Of a DNA stretch of 64,000 nucleotides, positions 23,868 through 35,800 are shown piece after piece. Within the stretch, counting starts at the first letter, position 1; every line of letters starts with the position of its first letter. The position numbers and the translations under genes were made by a program. Location of the stretch: NCBI GenBank assembly GCA_958496175.1, contig OY292278.1, positions 23,436,001-23,500,000 on the forward strand, read 5' to 3'. The stretch is from Sisyra terminalis. Its lineage: Eukaryota > Arthropoda > Insecta > Neuroptera > Sisyridae. The notes below the pieces were generated by a model. The model had not been told where the DNA came from, did no database searches, and was given only the letters and a program-made list of their open reading frames with translations.

Positions 23868-26800
23868 GTAAGCATTTAATTGAAGCAGGTATATTAAAAA
23901 TTGGGGATGTTTAGGATTTTTTGTGGGGATTTATTTGGTCCGTAGACGGCAGTCGATTTTGACGATATCGAAGGTGAAAGCGGAGGATGCGGGCCGGTAC
24001 GAGTGCACGGCGCGTGGCGTCTTGGGGCCCCCCGTCACCAAGTCGGCGTTTGTACGCGTCACCAACACCACCGCCACCAAACCAACGACGCTCGATACGA
24101 ACTGTAAGTATTCTCAAACGCACTAAACAACCCTCTTCAATTAGGGTTACGCTTTTCCAGTCAAAATAAAGAGAATTTTTGAAACCAATTAGCAGATCCA
24201 CATCCCTGTTCTGAGGATCGGGCGCAAATTTGCATGAACGGAGGCACTTGCATGTTCTTTTCGTCCATTGGCGAATATGCGTGTCAGTAAGTATCAATTC
24301 TTTTTGTATTTATTTATATTAAAACTCAAAAAAAATTTCAACCATACCTTACAAATAAAAAGCTCATGTTCCTTTTAGAACCGTCAAATCTCGCAACGTT
24401 GCATTTTCTACTTTTTTTTATTCTGTTCGCGGCTTTTTTGTTAATTCAATTTTAATATGTTACAATTTTTTCTTCTGTGGCTAAATTTTCGGCTCAAGTG
24501 TACTTTAGCACACCCACGATCTGGCAACGTTACATTTTTGACTTTTTTTTTAATTTAATTCGCGATATTTTTGTTAATTCAATTCTAATATGGTATAATT
24601 CTCTCTTTTGTGGCTAAATTTTCATTATGGACCGATTTAATCGCAAACTAAATTAAAAACCAAGTCGAAAATGTAACGTTGGTGGGTGTGCTAAAGTACA
24701 CTTGAGCCAAATTTTCATTATGGATCGATTTATTCGTGAATTCAATAAAAATAAAATAAAAAATGCAACGTTGCCAGATTTGACGGTTCTAAAAGGGACA
24801 TGAATCAAATAAAGTACTTTAATAGTTGTCTGTTGAAGAAAATAAAATAAAAATACATCTCTTGTCACACAATAGTAATTAAAAGTGAATGTTTAATCAA
24901 AAATTAGTAAAAGAAAGTTATAAAAGTCTACGAAAGTTTTGTAACATCACGAAATTGTAATTTTTTCTATCAAACTCAATAATATACAAGTATACTACCT
25001 ATAAATGTATATATATTATTTTCAATATCAGGTATTTCTCGAAATTGATTAGGCATTTTATGAAAATAACTTTGATCCGTTATTTCGAATACACAATATT
25101 AATTCTCTGAGCTTTACAAAAGCCATTTCCATTTAAATTAATGAATAATGTCCTATGACTCAATTTCTTTCTTGATTACGACGCGTTTCAACAATTTTTG
25201 GCTGTCATCATCAGGTAATGATTATTTTGACCTGTAAAACAATATATGATAAAATAATAAATTAAAAGGACAAAATAATCATTACCTGATGATGACAGCC
25301 AAAAATTGTTAAATTTTAACGAAAAGATTGACGAACAGACGGCAAAAGTCAAGGGAAACTTAAGGAAGCTTTTTATTTTTTTATCTTATTGTCAATACGT
25401 ACCAATGTTATTGTGGGGCAAGTTGAAGTACTTAGACATTTAATTTGATTCTATAAAATAAGATTATCTCAACTATTTTACTCTAAAATGTATGCTAAAA
25501 TTAGTCAAATCTCGCTTTATTCACAACAGTTTTCATTATCTATCTCACCGAATTCTGAGCAGGAGGAAAATGTTATTCCTGTATTTAATACCATGTTTTA
25601 GTTCTCAAAGAATATTATTTTTTTCCACAAAATCCAAAAAAGTCGAAATTTTACGCTCAAATTCAATCCAAACTAATTCCCAATCAAAAACTATATTCAC
25701 CAAGTTACACTGTGGAACCCTGGGATTTCACGAGGCAAGTTTTCATATGATTTTAAAATATTCGAAAGATAAACTACAATATTTTTTTTAAAAATCTATC
25801 CAACTACTTACGTAAGTCGTTACTTGAACATTTCTAATAAATTTGTCAAATTCAGTCAAAATGTTTTAAATGATATCCACTGCTTTTTTTTGTTCTTAAG
25901 TTAGGTTTTTCAGGATGAGGTTAGTTCAGTCCCTACACTGCTTCAGGGATTATTGTGCTTCCTGGGTTACTACGTTACCTCGTAAGACCAAGCAGCTAGA
26001 CGAACCTCAGCAATCGTAGTACTTGGTGTTTTCCGATAGTTTCAGTTCCAGAGCTTGATATTCCCAGTTCCTCATATCTCTACTTATTCAGATAATTACA
26101 TTCCCCCAGACCGTATAAAGCGGTTTCATCCCCTGCCTGACAAAATATGCATTTTGGGTTATCCACATATAATTCCATTGTATGTAGGTGTTTCCTCATT
26201 CCACAGAGGCCGGTTATTAGACCCGTTACCACTCTGGCCTGTTTCTTGTAAGACCAATTTTTCAGTAATTAGTTTTTGTGTTTTCTCATCATTCTTTTAC
26301 TATGATTTTTCCGGTAATGTTCTTCCATATAATACCGTCGTTTTTGTAAACCCATTTCTTGATGGTATTTTTTACTACCGATCTTGTAATTTTAAATATA
26401 GGCTGTGGACTTGTGAAGAGTGTTTGGGATCCTTCCCGGGCAAGAGCATCAGGCCTTTCATCTTTGTAGCCTGGTACTCATTCCAAGTTGACCTTGTTTT
26501 TGGTAGCCAGTCTTATAAGCGTTTACTTATACTCTTTACCCTGGACCTCGGTATAGCCTCGTAGACAAGGAGATTATTTTGCACTAACAATGAGGATGAT
26601 TTCCCTAACAGCCAATACATTTTCTTGTATTTTTTAATTGTTATTTATCGTCGCCTTGTAACTACAAAGTTCTTTAGCGACTCTAAGGTTAATAAAATCA
26701 GAACTCGAGAAACATCGAAAATTTTCTCGATACGAGGATTAAAACCAATATCTACCAGTTTTAAAGCGGTCACCTTGGCCACTCGACCATCAATAAGTTC

Positions 26801-29800
26801 TCTTGTAATTTTCATTTAGCAGTTTTCTAGTTCTTTTTATAAGAGCAGCCCATATAAGCCGCCTATCCAGATGCAAGCCCTGGTGTTTCACGATGTCTTT
26901 TTGTGGTAATTCTACATTATTCATCACTACTGGGAAGCAAGTACCTTTTAAGATGAACGTATTTTCTGATGTTTATTTTTCTCGCTATTTCTTACTTCAT
27001 TAGGCTATTTCATCCAACTCTGGCAACTCTGGAGCTTTTCGATAGCTTTTTCTAGTATTTCTGACGTCGCTACAATTGCAATGTTATCCACAAATGTGGC
27101 TGTTAGTACTTCGTTATTCATCGGGATATAAGCCATGTATGTTAGGTATAGCAGTGGATCCAACACGCTACTCTGAGGAACACTCGTCTTTATAAAATCT
27201 AAACTAATTGTTTCATCTTTTACTTTTATCTGATAAAAGTGACCTTCAAGATATGACTTTTAAATAATCCAGAATCTCCTTCATGACTTAATATAGGAGA
27301 CCTTGATGCCATACTTTGTTAAACACCTAAGAAACATCCAAGATCGCGGCTGAGCAGTAATGTTTGTTTTCTTGCGCATTTTTGATGCTTTTGGCCAATC
27401 TATGAATCAGCTCCAGAATTGAATGTTTGGGACGGAATCCAAATTGATGTTCAGAAATGGCCTATTTTTCTTCGAGAATGGGCAGTATTTTAGCCAGTAG
27501 AATACTTTCATACACTTTGCTCAGTACAAACCATAATCGAAAATGGCTCTTCAAAATTTTGTTTTTGTTTTTTATTACAGTATCAAATTACCTCATATTT
27601 TGTGAACCATAACATTTCTAATGCTTGTACTTAAAAACTTTTAAAAATCCGCCTAAACACTATCCATTTTGGAATATACTATTGAAATAATTATCCCTAC
27701 ATATCATAAGGTTAAATTGTTTTTATTTTTTTTTCTTGTCAAACTTATAGTAATAAAGCTTTCATTTAACACCTAATATTTTACAAAAGATTTCCCGATA
27801 TTTGTTTTTAAAAACTATAATTATAATAGGGGAAAAAAGGATGAAATCAAATAGAAGGGTTGTCGTTGCAAACGGTGACCTAAAATTCGTTTCTTGACCT
27901 TTTCAATTCATCTTCCGCTTTGATTGATTTATCGAAATATTCGTATTAGTTTTTTGACGAAAAACAAGAAGAAAATTCATTGGGAGAATTTCCTCAATTA
28001 TACATCTGTGTATGTTTTGTCTGGTTCGTGCTTCCTCCTTACGTCGCGACCCACCCGTTCCTGTAACCCGCCAATTCCCGTCCCGTTGTCTCCCAACACG
28101 AGATATCCAGGACTGGACATCTGTTGTCTACGAAAACGATGCTTTTAGAATAAAAAGAAAAAAGCGTAACTTGTTCGTTTATTATAGTGTGACTTAAAAG
28201 TCCATTTCATTACTTCGTCAATACAATTTCCATAACAAATCGGTGCTATAATTGAAAGTTTTATTACATATTTCATTTCATTATCCTCAAATGAATATTT
28301 ATTTTTGACTAATTATAAACCTGGATTTGGATATGTATAGAAATTTCAATGAGTTTTTCGACTCTTTTGGATTAAAAATTGTGATTTTTGGGTAAGAAAA
28401 GAGTGAGGTGTAGGGGATGGTTGAAATTTTTTTATGGATGTGTGTGTTGTTGTTGTTGTTAGAAAGGGCCCATTCCAGTTTCGGTAGCATATCATTATGT
28501 TCGACGGGAATTCGGGGGAATGGGGAATGTTAACGGGAACGTCGCGACGCCTTTTGGCTCTGCGCCCATTTTGATAATTCCATTTGTGATATTTCATCTC
28601 TGTCGGGCGAATTTTCTTGCATTTAATTTTATCTCATGTTAAAGTTGAACTTATTAATTCTATCTTTTTCGAATTGTAGACAGACATACGATACAAACAA
28701 ATATACACTTATACACCCATACGGATAAATGGGCCTTAATATGTGTGTAGCCGTTAAACTTAGCCCAGTAATAAATATGAAATACATCGAGAGCGCGTTG
28801 ACAATTATGTGTTCAATTATTTTTCTAAGAAGCTGTGGTTACTTGATCCGATCATTAATGCAAATAAGACAGACACTATTGAACGTTTTCGTTTATGATT
28901 AATGAATGTTATTTATTTTTTATTTAAATTTAAAATCCCGCTTCTTCCAAGTCTATAATAGGATTTGGAGAAAAAGAAAATGTTCTATTTTTTTTTGGTC
29001 ACGACGTTCTCTCGACATGTTCTAGATTGTGGAAGCATGGAAAATTTTATTAGTATCTTGTTTCTTGTTGGTCTTTTTTGTCTTTCCTTGTTCTATTTTG
29101 AAATTTTGAAATAAAAAAAAAAAGTTTATTTTTTTCAGGTGCGCCAATGGTTTTAATGGTAGACGATGTGATCAGAAAATGCCATTGATGACAAAGAGTA
29201 CGTATACCCCCTATTCATGCAATGATAAATACTTTTGTTAGCCCCCCCTGCCACAAATTGATTTTTTTTTATCTAAGGAAAAAATTGGTTTTTTATTTTT
29301 ATTTAAACTGTTTAATAGTTTCTTCATACTATTTAAAAATGAAACAGTCACTAGTCATTTGTTGAAAGAAAAAATATAACACTTTATCAATTCAATGAGC
29401 TTTTAAATATATATTTATATTTTAAACAGTAAAATATATTAATAACATGGAAAATATGTTTCTGTTATGTGTACCATCAGTGGAAAATTTATCATTTCAA
29501 ATATACTAAAGAAAAAATTCCAACATGAATTTATTCCTACTTAATTTTCTAAAACTAAAAGTTTCAAGTTCCTAGTCCAACATTGCTTATAATCAAAAAT
29601 TTATAAAATATTTAATTTTCAAATATTTCTTTCTTTCGAAATAAAAATTTCAGAATAATTTCTCTTTGTCAATTTTCAAAGGAAAAATTTTGGTAAAGAA
29701 AAAAGTTTTTTTCTAACGTCTTTAGAAAGAACCATCATATTATGATTTTAAAAAAATGTCTTATAATTCATTGCCTTTGCTGGGTCACCCCGACAAGCCT

Positions 29801-32800
29801 GGTGCGAACCCCTATACTTTGTATAGTCATAGTATAGTTGTATAGTCCATCAAGTTACCATAATACCATTGGAATTCGTCAAAAAAGCACCAACGAAATT
29901 ATTTGGTGTTTTTTGTGGTTCGAAAAATTTGTCAAAATATTTTCCAAAAAAAGTCTTTGAAGTAATGCTAAGTTTATGTTTAGAGCTTTTCAATAAATAT
30001 TACAATTTTGTTTTTTTTTTCTGTAAATTGATGTGCTTTTGGGGATCAGGAGATTTAAAAAAAAAAATTGTGCTCTCATATTTTCCAAGAAAACTCCGTT
30101 TAGAAATAAAGCTCAATTTGGGGCATTTTTTAAATATTGGATTTTCTAAACCAAATTTGTGCTATTTTTTATTGTGATTTTGTGGCTTATGAAATTTAGA
30201 AGGAAAATAGTATTGAAGAAAAGCTCAATTTGAAGAATTTTTCAAATATTGAATTTTTCTAACTACTTTTGCAACATTTAATAGTGTGATTTTGGGACTC
30301 TAGAGAATTGAAGGAAAAAACTTTGTTTCTGGATATATTTTCCGAGAAAACGCGATTTAAAGAAATAGCTTAATTTGGATTAATATTGAAATGTTGAAAT
30401 ATCAAAAATGAAATAACGTTTTTCGGAAACAGAGGTGAGTTACAAATTATTTTCTTTCAAATCTCTCGATAGCCCAAAAAACATCAAATAATAGCTCTTT
30501 TTTTATTTCTTTGGTAAAATTCAATATATTTTGAAAAATTCCCCAAATCGAGCTTAACGAGCTATTAACGGTGTTTTCTTGGAAAATACGCAAGTGAAAA
30601 AAATTTTTCTTTCAAATATCATGAGGCACAAAATCACAATAACAAAGGACTCAAAAATTTTTTGGAAAATCCAATATTTGAAAAATTTTCCCAAAAAAGG
30701 TTCTTCTTTACACGGCGTTGTGTGGAATAATATGCGAGTGACAAAAGAGCACCAATATTTTTCGTTATCAATGTATACAAATTCCGAAGGTGTAATGCTA
30801 ACTTGATGTAGGCAACTTTATAATTCAATTACTTTCATTAATTCACAAGGTTCTACTCAAGTTGCACATATTCCGACCAGTGGCGTAGCTAAGTAACTAA
30901 AGGCCCTGGGGCAGATTAAAAAATGGAGCCTCACTGCTATGTAAACTGATTAGGTTTTATCAAATAAAAATATGAAATATACAAATAACTACTACAAATA
31001 CAAATAATAAATTATAATTAATACTTGATGTAGGTTTGGCTAATAAAACGAATTAGAGAAAATTCAAGAGTTTATTATATAAAAGTCGGGCCGACCAACT
31101 GACTAAATAACAATTGTATTTAAAAAATTTTTCTAGCTTTAGTTTTCGCAAAAGTATCAATGACTTCGTTTAAATCCAGGCTTGATGCGGTTTTGTTTTC
31201 AATTGCTATTAGCGATAAATATCGGAGTCGAGTTTGGCCCATATTATTCCCTAAATAATTTTTTATTATTTTCAATTTGCTAAATGATCTTTTAGTTGCT
31301 GCAGAAGTGACAGGAATTGTAAAGAATAATAACATTGCTGTAAATACTTCCGTTAGGACGCATTCTAGCACTCCATATTAGCTCATTATTTTCTTACATA
31401 ATTGGTGAACTTCCAACTGAATTTCCAAAAGTTCAGTTCGATCAAGTTTTCTGGTAAGGATTTGAGGGTCCCTTGAGTTTGAGGGCCCCGGAACACTGCC
31501 CCGCCTAGCCCCTAGGTAGCTACACCACTGATTCCGACTTACGTGTCTCTTTACTGATACTCTAAATTAGTATCTAAGTACCTGGACGACCGAGTTCAAC
31601 TCGGTTTGAAATATCATTCAAATGTTTCGGCCGTTGTTATCATTATTTATTTGAGTTATTAAAATTGACTATGGAGCTGGATGACTATTGAATATTCCTA
31701 TTCACAAAAATTGACAATAGGAATCAGGAACTCAAAACAAATTTAGCCAGGATTACAGTAAGGGGCAATCCAGTAGCGCCGTTAATTGAGGTTGAACTGG
31801 AGAATATTCACCAATAGATTTGTTAATTTGCCAATTCTTAAATTTTAGTTGTTATTTATTTGATTATTTGAAAAAAATTGCAACAAACATTAAAGGAAAA
31901 TATTAAATATAAAATGATGATTTTAAGAACTTGCAATTCTAGGGGTTCTATTACAGAGATAATAATTTTAGATAGCCTATTGGCGGCTGAGTGATCAAGG
32001 TGGCCGCTTCAAAACTGATAGATGTTGGGTTCGAATCTCCAATCGAGCAAAATCTCGATTTACGAGATTTTACTAACCCTGGATTTCTTAAAAACCCTGA
32101 TAGTTATAAAACGATGGTTAGTAAAAATAAAAAATAGGAAATGTGGATTAGCAAAAATTACAGAAAACGACTTATCTAAAAGTATTCATATAAAAAAAAT
32201 TGATGTAATAATTAACTGAAAATTCAAAAAATGGCTTCATTGATAAGTACCTTATTTTTTCATTTGAACTCAGTGACTAATTATTGTTTCATTTTTAATA
32301 AGTAATTTGAAGGAAAAGCATTAAATCTGTGATTAATTTAAAAAAAGAAATAAAGTATTCGTTGGGGCTCTTATTAAAAAACAAGTCGCAGAACTCGCTT
32401 AGACTAACTGTGTATTATTATTTAGAAGAAATTATTTATTTATTTAAAAAATACAAAAAAAATACAAAAAAATGAAAATAAAATCAGCAGGGTATATTCT
32501 GGAGGAAATTAAAGGAAGGGGGGAGCAAGCTATATGAAATAAACAGTGAAACGAAACTTATGAGTAAAAATGGGCATTAAACGAATTATCAGTATTTTGT
32601 AAGTATCGAATATTCCTCCCACGATTTTCAATAATTTTTTTTTCTATCGATAATTTCAATTTAAAAAGTTTCAATAAAACTCAAATTTCTCTTTGTCTTC
32701 TTTATGAACAATGATAAAAAAGTCGACAAAGTGACAAACACAACGTTGTATCCAAAGATTAAAAATTAAATATATTTTTTAATTTATTAAAACAAAACAA

Positions 32801-35800
32801 AAAGAATAGACAAAATTGAAAAGCTGCACAGCTTATTCAATGTAAAGTTGGATGATAAGTTAGTATTGATGTATATGCAACCACTCTTACTTTACTGATT
32901 TTAAGTTGTCTATACAAACTTGTTGTATATTTTTTAAATTGAATCTATTTCAATGTCAAGCTCACAACAAATTTAAGATCTTAAAATTTATAATTTAAGA
33001 ACACTGGAAATGTTGAAGATATACAATTTTCACATTTCATTGTTTCACAAAAGAAAAGTGGAAATTTTTGAACGAAAGTGTACTGATCTTGGACATTTCC
33101 AAAACGAGTTTCATAGAGAAAAAATATATCATCAAAAATCTTATGCTAAAAATTTGTTATTTAGCTTTTTTGTAAATATGTATCTTTAAATTGTATTATT
33201 ATATTATACATATTATATTTAAATAATTATATAAATCAATTTTATTATATTTAATTTTATTCATTTAATACATTTTTTTTTATTTTTAATTTTATTTGTC
33301 AATATTAGCCAAAACCAGGCCCGGATCTGTGAATGTTGAATGAGTCTAAAATACAAGCTATGCAAATAAGTAACCTTTTTCAAAGGTTTTTTTTTCCATG
33401 TTCTTATATTTGAATTATTTACACAAAAGGAAAATATTTTTCTAAAAAAATACAGTTTAAATTTTTTTAATGTACAATTTTCTACCAAAACTGTGCAGTT
33501 TTGAATTGTATTTTGTCTAGATAGTGACATTTATCTTCTAGATAAAATTATATCCGGAGGATAGAGAAAACATGCGTATTTTTACTTAAGAATAACGATA
33601 CGTGTGATTTATCTAATAGATCTTTCAAATAACTATCATAAAGATATGGTCTACCTAATCACAAATACATGTTGCACAAATAAATTCAAGAATTGCACAA
33701 AATATAATTAATAGCTTTGATCTAAACACTGATTTTAAAGTAGTATAGTTCCGAACCTGGTTAAAATTCATTCATTATTGGTTTTGATTGGATTCATTTT
33801 TTTGGTGTGCATTTCGTAATTATTTGGTGATTCCTGTTGCACAAACTGGAAATTACTTCGGTGTTGGTATCTTTTTTAATTCGGGCAAATAGGACAGAGA
33901 CAACGAAACGAGATGGTGATTGGATTAAAGGAAAAAAATATCTTTCTTTTTTTCATTTGTACAAAATTTTAATGGCAAAACTTAGGTACGTATTTTATTC
34001 AAATAAAAAGTTATAACAACTAAAATTAATAAACTGGAAAAACCTTTGAAAATTAATAACCTTCCTATCTATTTCGTAGTGTTTACTAATAACATTGTTC
34101 TAATCGAAAGTATTTAACACTTAAATGTATAATTTTTAACTTAGATTTGTTGTGAGAAAATAACCCAAAAATAACTCTATGTAAATTAATTGGTATTAAA
34201 AATATCAGGCATGAAGAATATTCTTATGAAGTGATTTATTTGGTGGAAGTGTTATTTTTTTAATGAATATTATATAATCTTACACTGAGTAAATTATTAA
34301 ATAAAATATACTGAGTAATTATTATTTCAATTAAAGCTTTTATTACATTTGCGGGTTCCATTTTTCTATTTTAATTGTACGGTTACATAACAATTTATGT
34401 ACATTCGGATCTCATGTGAAGTTATGTCAATGCAATTCAATCACAAACTTGTATACTGGGGTTTTTCACGACCCTACGAAGAAGTATAATATGTATAATA
34501 GTATGTGCGATATGAATAAATAAATGTAAATGGCGTACATACATCTCCTAGATCTCCCAACCCCAACGAATTGAAAATGTACCAATTCGAATTGAATATT
34601 TCCTGGGTGTGTTAATATGAAACTGTAATTTGCCATTATGTCATTGCTAATCACACATTGCTAATTATGTCATTGACGTAATTTTGGTATGATATCCAAA
34701 CATTGTCAGAAATATGGCAAAAATACAATAGTTAATAATGGTAATTATTTTGTATAAGATAAGCATTTATATGTAGAAATAGTGAAAACATATTTTTCCG
34801 AAAACAAATCTGGTTTTATATTAACAAACCTAAGGTAATACATATTAATGTTTCATAATAAATAATATTTTGCTTTTCATTTACAGTTTATTTTTGTTTC
34901 TTTTACTATATTTTTCTATTAAATTTGGTCACCAGGTCAACCCGGAATTAGAATTTTAAATCTTAAAACTATACAGAGATAAAATCAAATTAAATTTTGT
35001 CGCTAACTTTGAACAATTTAAGTTATATCTAACGGTTTAAGTTATATCTAACATATATTAATTTTTGTAATTTAATTTACAAACGTAACTATAAAGACAA
35101 ATTAGAACCAAAGCCCAAACAAAATGTATTTTTGATGTATTACCTCAGATACGTATTTCCTTAATCTTCCTTAGTGGTCATAAAGCAGTATTGGAACACT
35201 CCGTAACTACTATGCAATGAGTCACCTAATGTTCAAAATATTTTAAAAGTCAATTGTTTTGAAAAAGTTTCGTATATGATGAATCATCAAATAACAGTTA
35301 CGAATTGATCCAATACTACTTGATCACCACTGAGGAAAATTGCTCGGCAATTGAAATACGTATCTGTGGCGACACGTCAAAAATACACTTTATTTGAGCT
35401 TTTGTTCAAATCTGTGTTTATAGTTTACTTTCGTAAATAATATTACATAAATTTGAACCCAATACATTTTGTCTATTGTTTAAACTGTATACAAAGGTAT
35501 TCAAATAACTTTACTTTACAAGATCCAATAGGTATCAGTAGTACTTTAGGGAAAGATTGTGCAAATATTTTTGAGATTTATTAATTGAACCGTACACTTT
35601 TCATATGATTATTGAGAATCTTACAATATCAATCTATTCGATTGAGAATAAAAAAAAATACAAAAGATTACCTTTTATTAGGTACTCCGTTTATTAAGTA
35701 CTCAAACCTTGGTTACCATATTGTATTAAATCTGGAATAAGGCTATTTAAGGATGAAAAACCAAATTTAAGATCAATTTTCAATTGATAAATTCAATCCA

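Noticed and set aside
26055..26564. Longest plus-strand frame of the vein introns (169 codons)
   Set aside because: It is antisense to the LINE remnant. The minus strand in the same place encodes recognisable RNase-H-like and 3' segments of a non-LTR retrotransposon.
29869..30177. Plus-strand frame of 102 codons in a vein intron
   Set aside because: It is built from repeat units of the foldback element, is rich in Phe/Lys/Leu, and has no matching splice sites.
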